Positions 55,714-64,000 of a stretch of DNA of 64,000 bases are shown here, one piece after another. Source of the DNA: Bolinopsis microptera (lineage: Eukaryota; Ctenophora; Tentaculata; Lobata; Bolinopsidae); contig NC_087076.1 in assembly GCF_026151205.1 (NCBI RefSeq), forward strand, positions 22,438,828 through 22,502,827, given 5' to 3'. The notes under the pieces were generated by a model that was given only the letters and a program-made list of their open reading frames with translations, had not been told where the DNA came from and did no database searches. Each line of letters starts with the position of its first letter. The first letter of the stretch is position 1. A program made the translations under genes and the position numbers.

Positions 55714-56495
55714 TTAATTAATTCGTGAAATGGTGTTAAAATCTTTGAGAGGACCCGAGCAATTCAAACTTTACTCGTCTCTCTTAGTCCCACTTAGTCC
55801 AAACCCCCGCTTCCCACGAGAAGCATTTAAAATAATTGATTTAAATGGTAAGGCTAATGGTACTGGTTCCCTGCATTATTAAATTAAGGCTGCAGAACTA
55901 ATTACAGGAAATCTAATTAAATGTTCCAACAAAACATCATTGTTCGTCCAAACAAATTTAATGGATCACATACCATTCACTATATCTATCTACTATATGT
56001 TAGCAAGGCTCTCAATCGGATTAATTAAACTACCTAGTGGGAAAAGTAGTAGTAGTAGTAGTAGTGTTGTCATGGTAACTACTAGTGACAGTAGTAGTAG
56101 TAGTAGTGGTAGCGGGAAAAGCGACGTTCCGTTTTCTTGTTTTCTTGTTGTGCGTGTCTAGTCTAGGCATTGTGTGCTAAATTAATGCACATATTCAAAC
56201 ATATCCCTGAACAGAGCTTACTTCAAATAATTCCGAGAATTCTGTGTAATTCTATCAGGTCTGTAAGCAAGTATTTCCAGTCATATTGATGGATGTTTCC
56301 GTAAATAAATGTGATCTATGCATGACCTGTTCTCAATTGTTGTAAATCAATTGTTTTTTAATCATGTGTATATTCGTAAATAATCTTATAATTTGAATCA
56401 CAAGCATGTTAGTTTGTTAAAGTGGAAGGTGTAGTATCCACACTAATTTTATCGTAGTATGATACAGTATATAGTAAGCAATAATAAAAGCTCGT
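55714..56495. other. No gene seen; (AGT)n microsatellites
   Basis: AGT trinucleotide runs at about 56046-56066 and 56091-56112. Otherwise AT-rich and unassigned. Confidence 0.6.
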
Positions 56496-56502
56496 TTAGA
56501 CG

Positions 56503-56655
56503 TAGGTTAGTGACGTAGGTTAGTGACGTAGTTAGTGACGTAGTTAGTAACGTAGTTAGTGACGTAGTTAGTGACGTAGTTAGTGCCGTAGTTAGTAACG
56601 TAGTTAGTGACGTAGTTAGTGACGTAGTTAGTGCCGTAGTTAGTGCCGTAGGTTA
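56503..56655 (+). repeat. 12-bp minisatellite (GTGACGTAGTTA)n
   Basis: About 12 units of GTGACGTAGTTA with GTAACG and GTGCCG variants, bounded by longer TAGGTTAGT units. Confidence 0.95.
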
Positions 56656-56659
56656 GTTT

Positions 56660-58440
56660 CACTAATGTGATAAAATGACCTTCATCTTATTAGTAACCTA
56701 ATTACAACACTATAAATTATAGCAGTAGAAACCAGGCAGCAGCTAAACTAGAGCGGCATTTAAAAACCTGTTTATCTGTTAGTTATTTCTAGTGACGATT
56801 AGGTTTAGTTGTCGTTTCAAAGTTAATTTAAATTAGGTAGACCGATTGGGTTTATAATTATTTTCCCTAGCTACCCTGTCTAGGAAAAGTCAAAATTGGG
56901 TTCAGTTGTCCGGTAGCCTTCTGTAACAACCTCAATAAGCAACCTCAATAAACAACCTCGCTCCCCTCACTCTCCTCACGTCCGACAATGGCTCTTATCG
57001 CTAATATACCTGTGTTTGCCTGGTAAATACAGTATATTCGCCACTTCTGACGCGCGCAACAATTTACGTAATAACTTTGCAGGGAAAACCACAACTTTTC
57101 AGTATCTAGTGTAACCACATAGTCACGCGACGCAATTTTCCTTGACAACAGTAGTCTTCCTTACCTTACCTTGTATAAAACACGTCGTGTTTTAAAGAGT
57201 TCTGGGCTTTTGGTCCACTTTAGTTTTTTATTTTGACAATTCGTTTTAATTCTTTTTAACCGTCAGGGATAAACAGTAGTACTGCATGGCCTGGTCTTAC
57301 TTTTATAGTTTTCGATGCTTCTGGCATTCTTTCGATTGTTGACCTGCATCCATATCTATATATATATATGGTCTTTATCAATGTATAAATAACTCAATTT
57401 CACTCGGAGGCAAAGTTTTTAGCTTTGGGAAAATCCTACAGGAAGCTTTGAAGTTGAGTGATTAAATCGTACTTAAAATGTTGATATTGCCAGGGAATGC
57501 TATCTGTGTGTTCATTGTGAGAGTACACCTACTGTCATACTCCTTACAGGTTCTAAGGAACCTCTTGTTTCATAACAAGTCCCAGAACCACACCCGGCAA
57601 ATGAAGTAAAGTAAAATTCGTAACGTCACATCATCAAACATGTCTACTCCCTCGATTGAGTCCCTCAATTCCTATGAATACTTCATTAGAAACACTCAAT
57701 ATAATGTAACTCATCTAATGGTGTAATCGTTCAAGCTTTACACTTGAATCATTTTCCATTGTCTCGATTTCGTATAGTGAGCCTGTGAACTAATAGCATT
57801 GTTGAAATTTAGATGTGTAATAACACTGAACGGCGATTGAGAGTATAAAACTCACGTTTTTGAGGGTAAGGTTTATGTCGAATTTATTCTCAAGGTTGAG
57901 GAGAAATGTTTATCGTTATGTTCATGTTTGGACTACGAATTCTCTTCATTCATACAGCATCTTGTTATGTTCATTGCGCTGATTCAGGGAAGCATTTTCT
58001 TTAGGCGAGAATCAAGTTCTGCATCGAGATTATATCCTTAATTTAAATTTGAGTAATTATTGGGGAAGTTGCTTTAAGATGTGATTGAATAATTTTCCTA
58101 TTTGTATTTTAAGCTGAGCGGCTTATCAAGTGGCAACGGTCTCTCCACTGAATCTCAAATGATTACACTAGTGTATCTTTGGCACAATAGCTATGCATAA
58201 AACTGTATGCGTAAAACTGATCACAGTCTACAGAGGGTTGGAGGGGGTCTAAAATTGACCAAAAGTGATACGTGAATTCGCCATCACTAATGAACAGAAC
58301 AAGATGCTGTATGATAGTGGCCAATTTATGGTCCACCAACATTCCCTACATGATTATCAAATCACTGTTAGCAAACTCTTAAATTGTGTTCTTAAATCAA
58401 TATTATTAACCCTTTCGCAATTAGGGACCTAAATCCAGAA
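56660..58440. other. Upstream region of the SLC18B1-like gene
   Basis: AT-rich; (TA)n near 57357. No TATA box or 5' exon could be assigned with confidence. Confidence 0.4.
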
Positions 58441-59811
58441 ATGGCAGACCGACCCTCAGAGCCTACCTCTACCGTGGTGGATACGTTTACAGCTCGAAGA
58501 AAGCTTATAACGTTCATCTCCATCTGCGCTTTTCAAACGGTTACATTCCTTAACTTCAACCTTCCTTACAGCTTCCTCCCGCTCTACAGCGAAGACCGGA
58601 ACATCTCCACCGCCTTGACTGGAGTAATTCTGGGTGGCTCCCACATTGGCTTGATATTTGGCCCCATATTCCTCGCCACCTTTCTTCTGGCCAAGTTTAC
58701 TACACCTGTGGTCATGTCCCTTTCTGCCGCCTGTCTTGGTCTCTTCACCTTGCTCTTCGCTCTGCTGGATATAGTTCAAGACTTGACTGTCTTCAAAATC
58801 CTAGCGGTGCTGGATCGTTTCCTGATTGGAATGCTAGGCGGCTGTATCAACACTATCATATTTTCAGCTCTACTTGCCATCTACCCTGATAAAGTTGGTG
58901 TTGTTACCTCCATTGGGGAGGCAGTGCTAAATGGTGCGGTGGCTTGTGCTCCTTTCATCGGGGCTGTGCTCTATTCTTCTAGCGGCTTCAAATTAGCGTT
59001 CATAGTTCCTGGAGCTATAGTGATGGTAAGCTCAATTCCTGCGACATTTTTCCCTAATTTTAGCAAGAAGGATCTCAAAGAAAATGAAGAAGTGAGCCTA
59101 GCTACTGAAAACTGGTCCTCATTTCTAGATCCTTGGCTGTTGTTCCCTCTTTGGCATTTGGCATTTGGCCAGATCCTCATGACCTATCACATGCCTCTTC
59201 TCTCAGTGTACGCAGAGCACACGTTCGGAGCAGACGTGGTCTGGTCCGGAACAGTCCAACTTGTCAGCACAGCAGTGGTTTGCATTTTCTCCCCACTATT
59301 AGGTATGCTCATTGACAAGTTTGGGCCCTGTAAAATGATGCTAGCCTCATGTGTTCTCCTCCCGCTGGTGTATGTCTGTGTGGGGCCCCTCCCTCTCCTC
59401 ACCTTCCTCGCCCCCTCCAGAACACAACTCATCACCTCCCTCGCCTTCTTAGGACTTGCTGTCCCCATGGCCTGTATCTCTGCTCTGCCGGTTATGTTTA
59501 ATGTGTACCGCGCGGCTCACCACGGCCACCTGCCCACGTGGGTTGTTAACTCGCTGGTTTCTCTTTACTGTGCTGCTTTCCCTACCGGCATCTTCATAGG
59601 GACCACTGTGTCGGGATTCATTGCTCCGTACGCTTCATTTGGCTGGTCTACTGGAATACTGGGGTTGATTTTCATTGCGGAGTCCATTGTTTGTGCCATC
59701 TACTGCTTCAAGGTTATGCAAATGGACAAGAAAATAGAGAAACCCAAGAAAAGAGCAAATGCTATCAAGTATACGACTATTTCCAAAGGGGAAAGCGATC
59801 CTGAGGGTTGA
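58441..59811 (+). CDS. SLC18B1-like: SLC18B1-like MFS transporter, intronless
   Basis: A complete 456-residue ORF; the ATG sits in a good context (GAAATGG). About 12 hydrophobic segments are visible: residues 20-45 (TFISICAFQTVTFLNF), then the usual pattern of two six-helix halves joined by a charged loop near 205-225 (SKKDLKENEEV). The first half has FKILAVLDRFLIGMLGG, YPDKVG and GFKLAF; the second has FLDPWLLFPLW, SPLLGMLIDKFGP and VGPLPLL. These match SLC18B1, a vesicular polyamine transporter of the major facilitator superfamily that uses the proton gradient; the substrate here is inferred. Absence of introns suggests a retrogene or loss of introns. It lies inside the 37-kb CYFIP intron on the opposite strand. 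Very different from surrounding DNA in GC content and free of repeats. Confidence 0.85.
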   Translation: MADRPSEPTSTVVDTFTARRKLITFISICAFQTVTFLNFNLPYSFLPLYSEDRNISTALTGVILGGSHIGLIFGPIFLATFLLAKFTTPVVMSLSAACLGLFTLLFALLDIVQDLTVFKILAVLDRFLIGMLGGCINTIIFSALLAIYPDKVGVVTSIGEAVLNGAVACAPFIGAVLYSSSGFKLAFIVPGAIVMVSSIPATFFPNFSKKDLKENEEVSLATENWSSFLDPWLLFPLWHLAFGQILMTYHMPLLSVYAEHTFGADVVWSGTVQLVSTAVVCIFSPLLGMLIDKFGPCKMMLASCVLLPLVYVCVGPLPLLTFLAPSRTQLITSLAFLGLAVPMACISALPVMFNVYRAAHHGHLPTWVVNSLVSLYCAAFPTGIFIGTTVSGFIAPYASFGWSTGILGLIFIAESIVCAIYCFKVMQMDKKIEKPKKRANAIKYTTISKGESDPEG

Positions 59812-59872
59812 ACGTGGACTGTCGGTGCGCTATATAGCATGTTCACTGAATTTTATAAACTTTGTGGGCTGT

Positions 59873-59878
59873 AATAAA
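59873..59878 (+). promoter_or_regulatory. Poly(A) signal AATAAA
   Basis: Canonical AATAAA 62 bases after the transporter stop codon; another at about 59938. Confidence 0.7.
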
Positions 59879-60130
59879 ATTGAAGCATGAATTTATTAAA
59901 TGTATTCAATTTGTATAGTCATTGTTCTTATTTGTTAATAAATATGATTTACTGTTAACAAATTAGCTAGTTGCAAAATTAAAGATTCGTCGGAGAGGCT
60001 GGTGCCAATACAAATGATAACATTATTCAATAAAACCTTTTTCGAGAGAAGGATTATTCTGACCTGTCTGGTTTTACCATGTTTAGCCGTTAGCGGGTGG
60101 GTACACTACATGTACAACCGCCCTCTTACT

Positions 60131-60162
<32 letters not shown>

Positions 60163-60370
60163 ACACTACACCACCCTTTCTTATTGGGGGGGGGGGGGGG
60201 GGGTGGGTACACTACACCACCCCCTCTTATGGGGGGGGGGGGTACACTACATCACCCCCTCTTATAAGGGGGGTGGGTACACTACACCACCCCCTCTTAT
60301 GGGGGGGGGGGGGGGTACACTACATCACCCCCTCTTATTGGGGGGGGGGGGGGTACACTACACCACCCTT
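60131..60370. repeat. Poly-G/GTACACTACACCACC minisatellite
   Basis: Six diverged units of a G run (7-30 bases) plus GTACACTACACCACCC and TCTTAT. G-run lengths may be misread. Confidence 0.9.
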
Positions 60371-60404
60371 TCTTATTTGGCTGATAGCCGGCTGGGTAGT
60401 GGTA

Positions 60405-61187
60405 GCATCGCTACCTGGGGGCCCCTGCTACCAGAGGGGCCCCTGCTACCTGGGGGCCCCTGTTACCTGGGGGCCCCTGCTACCAGAGGGGCCCCTGCTA
60501 CCTGGGGGCCCCTGTTACCTGGGGGCCCCTGCTACCAGAGGGGCCCCTGCTACCTGGGGGCCCCTGTTACCTGGGGGCCCCTGCTACCAGAGGGGCCCCT
60601 GCTACCTGGGGGCCCCTGCTACCTGGGGGCCCCTGCTACCAGAGGGGCCCCTGCTACCAGAGGGGCCCCTGCTACCTGGGGCCCCTGTTACCTGGGGGCC
60701 CCTGCTACCAGAGGGGCCCCTGCTACCAGAGGGGCCCCTGCTACCAGAGGGGCCCCTGCTACCTGGGGGCCCCTGTTACCTGGGGGCCCCTGCTACCAGA
60801 GGGGCCCCTGCTACCTGGGGGCCCCTGTTACCTGGGGGCCCCTGCTACCAGAGGGGCCCCTGCTACCTGGGGGCCCCTGTTACCTGGGGGCCCCTGCTAC
60901 CAGAGGGGCCCCTGCTACCTGGGGGCCCCTGCTACCTGGGGCCCCTGTTACCAGAGGGGCCCCTGTTACCTGGGGGCCCCTGCTACCAGAGGGGCCCCTG
61001 CTACCAGAGGGGCCCCTGCTACCTGGGGCCCCTGTTACCAGAGGGGCCCCTGTTACCTGGGGGCCCCTGCTACCAGAGGGGCCCCTGCTACCAGAGGGGC
61101 CCCTGCTACCAGAGGGGCCCCTGCTACCAGAGGGGCCCCTGCTACCAGAGGGGCCCCTGCTACCAGAGGGGCCCCTGCTACCTGGGG
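60405..61187 (+). repeat. 18-bp minisatellite (CCTGCTACCNGNGGGGCC)n
   Basis: About 43 units of two alternating types: CCCTGCTACCAGAGGGGC and CCCTGCTACCTGGGGGCC. Long glycine/proline-rich frames through it are artefacts. Confidence 0.95.
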
Positions 61188-61203
61188 TTTCTCTGGCTGT
61201 CAG

Positions 61204-61303
61204 CTGTAAGAATAAAAGATATCTCCTGGTTGGAGAAAATGAGATAGTTTGCGGAGGAGATGGTGTCTGGTCCAGTGCTCCAGAGTGTAACCATGGTAAC
61301 TAA
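61204..61303 (+). CDS. Sushi (CCP) domain, terminal exon
   Basis: After an acceptor GGTTTCTCTGGCTGTCAG, the frame CKNKRYLLVGENEIVCGGDG continues VWSSAPEC and stops soon after. Cys, a G-spaced Cys, G.W and P.C match the second half of a sushi/CCP module of a secreted or surface protein. It cannot be linked to other exons in the window; the FTP exons at 32 kb on the same strand are a possible but distant partner. The minisatellite ends immediately before the acceptor. Confidence 0.55.
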
Positions 61304-61309
61304 CCAGAG

Positions 61310-62303
61310 TGTAAGAAAATAGGCAAGAAGTAAGATCAGAGTAAGAGTAACGTGAAGTTATTCAAATATTCAAATAATTAGATAAATATATGAATTTATA
61401 ATAATGAATCTAATTTTGGATAGAAAAGGAAGTTATATGGCTAACTTCTCTTTTTTACTCCTCCCTAACCCTAAAAGCAACAAAAACGTGACTATTTATA
61501 CTCCCCCACGTGGTCACGTTGATAGCAAGCGACAGAGCCGCAGAGCGGCTACAAGCGGCTACAAGCGGCTACAAGCGGCTACAAGCGGCGACAGAGCGGC
61601 TACAGATATTCAGCATATCTGCCATTTGGTCACGCGACCTACTGTTCAGGTAACAAATAGGAGTGTATTATATGCACAAATAAGAGGGTATATGCACGAA
61701 TAGGAGGGTATATGCACGAATATGAGGGTATATGCACGAATATGAGGGTATATGCACGAATATGAGGGTATATGCACGAATGTTAAAACTGAATTTTTGA
61801 CATAAAGCGAAGCCAGCAATATTAATAAGGTGAGCTATCAGCTATATTGTGACAACGTTAAGGGAGAGATCTTGAGTTTAACTTAATAAAGATTACTTAT
61901 TGGCTTTACATTTATTGTGAAACATTATCTATTTTCACTATTCAGCCACAAATTTGAACACATTTACGTCCGAAGTGATTGCGTCTAATCAGCCACGAAG
62001 CTAACATAAATGTGACGAATGCTAAAAAATTGATATGATATTTGTTTAGTGGGTTTGAATCAATAATTTAAAAAGTTTAAGAATAAAGATAATAGTTTAA
62101 GACGGATTCGGGATTGGTATCAAGATGTTTAATACCGATCATGCAGGAGAGAATGTGTAATTAATTATGAGAATATGTAATTAATCACATAATTGATCGG
62201 TAGAAAACATTTAAATGATAGATATCTGCTCTTGTCTAGACATCTGTACAGTTGCTATAGCAACTATAGCAACTATAGCAACTAGAGTATTGAGTGTTCA
62301 GTA
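61310..62303. repeat. Spacer with short tandem repeats
   Basis: Contains CGGCTACAAG decamers (61546-61590), six GAGGGTATATGCACGAATA 19-mers (61684-61782) and ATAGCAACT repeats (62255-62283). No gene was recognised. Confidence 0.7.
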
Positions 62304-62510
62304 ATGAAGGAGGTGCTTCGTAATCACAGGGCTGCCTCTCTGTCAAGAGACCAGAGAGAGTGTATATCTTACGTTTTAAACATTAACGGAGGACAATTCT
62401 CAACTTCCATCCCCGGGCTAAACTGGATTTTATCCTTCGTTAGTTTGCCGGCCTTGTTTGGGGCACTCACTCTACGACCTTTATTAGAGGACCTTGTAGA
62501 GATGGGTTAG
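62304..62510 (+). other. Unrecognised open frame
   Basis: 68 codons with a hydrophobic middle (LNWILSFVSLPALFGALTL) and acidic end (LLEDLVEMG). No family was recognised; may be chance or part of an exon. Confidence 0.2.
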
Positions 62511-62528
62511 AATGTGAACAAAGTAGTC

Positions 62529-62632
62529 CGGCTGCAGTTACAGTTACTGAGTTACAGCTGCAGTTACAGTTACAGCTGTAGTTATAGCTGCAGTTACAGC
62601 TGCAGTTACAGCTGCAGTTACAGCTGCAGTCC
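62529..62632. repeat. GCTGCAGTTACA minisatellite
   Basis: 12-bp repeats of CAGTTACAGCTG, followed by a small inverted repeat (CCTGTCATCTCTA at 62632 and TAGAGATGACAGG at 62695). Confidence 0.9.
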
Positions 62633-62741
62633 TGTCATCTCTAACAATATTACCCAGAGTCTTGGAACATATTTCTTAAAAAACCCAGCATATTTAGAGA
62701 TGACAGGTCAGGAATAAAAGCTCGGAAAAATAAAATTAACC

Positions 62742-62850
62742 CTGGTAACCCTGGTAACCCTGGTAACCCTGGTAACTTACTCGTAAGAGTTCTGGGAACC
62801 CTGGTAACCCTGGTAACCCTGGTAACCCTGGTAACCCTGGTAACCCTGGT
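62742..62850. repeat. AACCCTGGT minisatellite with duplicated CYFIP donor
   Basis: 9-bp AACCCTGGT units interrupted by 62771-62800, a copy of the exon end and donor found at 62849-62877 (77-bp shift; AACTTACTCG...AGAGTTCTGGGAACC). Confidence 0.9.
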
Positions 62851-62857
62851 AACTTAC

Positions 62858-62962
62858 TCGTTAGAGTTCTGGGAACCAGCCCCGCTCATGAGAGGAGACA
62901 TAGCAATGAAGAGCTGCATGGCACTCCACAACCTGTGAAACTCTTTACACTCGTCCATGTAC
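62858..62962 (-). CDS. CYFIP: CYFIP, internal coding exon
   Basis: 105 bases: one base completing the previous codon (AT+G), 34 codons and two bases (GA) that continue at 25717. The acceptor is CACCTTTTGCAG and the donor is GA|GTAAGT. It encodes YMDECKEFHRLWSAMQLFIA then MSPLMSGAGSQNSNE. FHRLWSAMQ is the conserved CYFIP block that comes just before FG.GLHWAG in the family, so order and phase agree although the next exon is 37 kb away. The donor end is duplicated in the adjacent minisatellite. Confidence 0.9.
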
Positions 62963-62973
62963 CTGCAAAAGGT

Positions 62974-63672
62974 GGGAGGGTTAGTGAGGTTAGTGAGGTT
63001 AGTGAGTTAAGTGAAGTTAGTGAGGTAAGTGAGGATAGTGAGGTTAGTGAGGTTAGTGAGGTTAGTGAGGATAGTGAGGTTAGTGAGGTAAGTGAGGATA
63101 GTGAGGTTAGTGAGGTTAGTGAGGTTAGTGAGGATAGTGAGGTTAGTGAGGTTAGTGAGGTGAGTGAGTTAAGTGAAGTTAGTGAGGTAAGTGAGGATAG
63201 TGAGGTTAGTGAGGTTAGTGAGGTTAGTGAGTTAAGTGAAGTTAGTGAGGTTAGTGAGGATAGTGAGGTTAGTCAGGTTAGCAAAGTTAGTGAGGATAGT
63301 GAGATTAGTGAGGTTAGTGAGGTTAGTGAGGTTAGTGAGGATAGTGAGGATAGTGAGGATAGTGAGGTTAGTGAGGTTAGTGAGGATATCGAGGTAAGTC
63401 ATGTTAGCGAAGTTAGTGAGGATAGTGAGATTAGTGACGTTAGTTAGGTTAGTTAGGTTAGTGAGGTTAGTGAGGTTAGTGAGGTTAGTTAGGTTAGTGA
63501 GGTTAGTGAGGATAGTGAGGATAGTGAGGATAGTGAGGATAGTGAGGATATCGAGGTAAGTCAGGTTAGCGAAGTTAGTGAGGATAGTGAGGTTAGTGAG
63601 GTTAGTGAGGTTGGTGAGGTTAGTGAGGATAGTGAGGTTAGTGAGATTAGTGACGTTAGTTAGGTTAGTGAG
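62974..63672. repeat. 9-bp minisatellite (CTCACTAAC)n filling a CYFIP intron
   Basis: About 77 units of GTTAGTGAG (plus strand) with GATAGTGAG and AAGTGAG variants; a block near 63275-63440 recurs near 63530-63660 (TCAGGTTAGC/GATATCGAGG). It occupies nearly all of the 719-base intron between two CYFIP exons. Confidence 0.97.
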
Positions 63673-63681
63673 GTTACTCAC

Positions 63682-63827
63682 ATGACACCGTTAGGAGGGT
63701 TGTCCCCTATCCAACCCTCGTTGGAGAGATAAGATCTCAGCTTCTCCAGTACATAGGACAATATAGAGAGGTTCTTACAGAGTCGCTCCCTTGCTAACTG
63801 CAAACTGTCCCGTGCAATGTCTACTTG
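63682..63827 (-). CDS. CYFIP: CYFIP, internal coding exon (most 5' in window)
   Basis: 146 bases: 48 codons plus AT, completed by G of the next exon. The acceptor is TTGTCCCTCACAG and the donor is AT|GTGAGT. Encodes QVDIARDSLQLARERLCKNL, then SILSYVLEKLRSYLSNEGW and IGDNPPNGVM, an amphipathic helical stretch followed by a loop. Its identity rests mainly on phase continuity with the FHRLWSAMQ exon. Further 5' exons lie beyond position 64000. Confidence 0.8.
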
Positions 63828-64000
63828 CTGTGAGGGACAAGTTTAGTGTTTAATTACTAACGTCTGTCAAATAATCCCGTGTATTCAAAACACCTAGTAA
63901 CAGGAATGTTACTAGGTGCTACTAGGTAACGGGATTAATGCACTGGGAACCGACCGGTCTGGGGTCTTTTGGATATCGAAATATTTTACAAATAGCACAA

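Noticed and set aside
60002-61303. A 433-codon frame from 60002 through poly-G and the 18-bp repeat into the sushi exon
   Set aside because: The open frame exists because the repeat units are multiples of three without stops; several frames are open at once. Only the last 33 residues look like a real domain.
62935-63681. Long frames encoding SEVSEVSED or NLTNLTILT repeats
   Set aside because: They are the intronic 9-bp minisatellite read in frame, between two well-defined CYFIP splice sites.

Overview
This is a repeat-rich, AT-rich, intron-bearing animal nuclear locus. GT-AG introns, AATAAA-type poly(A) signals, four clear exons of the WAVE-complex subunit CYFIP, an SLC18B1-like transporter and fucolectin/sushi-type extracellular modules all point to Metazoa. 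A candidate neuropeptide precursor, in which Gln follows acidic residues and GK/GR amidation sites lack dibasic cleavage, resembles cnidarian or placozoan precursors. A non-bilaterian, perhaps a cnidarian, is therefore my guess, but it is weak.

Layout. 0.2-6.1 kb: a candidate 5.9-kb terminal-inverted-repeat (TIR) element containing a 113-bp satellite with a 1,078-bp higher-order period. 6.3-9.6 kb: a duplicated 370-bp repeat, an 860-bp MITE and a fold-back element. 10.4-18.35 kb: two non-LTR retrotransposons sitting in (ATT)n-bearing copies of a ~45-bp repeat. One (minus strand) has an intact 1,135-aa RT plus restriction-like endonuclease ORF. The other is a 5'-truncated CR1/L2-like copy. 20.2-20.8 kb: the candidate neuropeptide precursor.

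22.8-63.8 kb: the last four visible coding exons of CYFIP on the minus strand, with perfectly compatible splice phases. One intron is ~37 kb. It holds a 5.7-kb 20-bp minisatellite, two plus-strand fucolectin-domain exons (32.2-33.1 kb), several nested DNA transposons, an RTE-type LINE split by an 8.9-kb insertion (40.4-52.3 kb), a 1.36-kb perfect fold-back element with TTAA target duplication, a MULE transposase relic (54.3-55.0 kb), an intronless complete SLC18B1-like gene (58.4-59.8 kb) and a terminal sushi-domain exon (61.2 kb).

Most notable: (i) the possible amidated-peptide precursor; (ii) three unrelated non-autonomous TIR elements whose interiors are studded with many copies of one short motif, which in two cases is part of the TIR; (iii) minisatellites and short duplications that repeatedly coincide with exon boundaries of CYFIP and the lectin gene; (iv) an 8.9-kb insertion whose removal, with one TA copy, exactly rejoins the LINE reading frame. 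No rRNA, bona fide tRNA or CRISPR array was seen.
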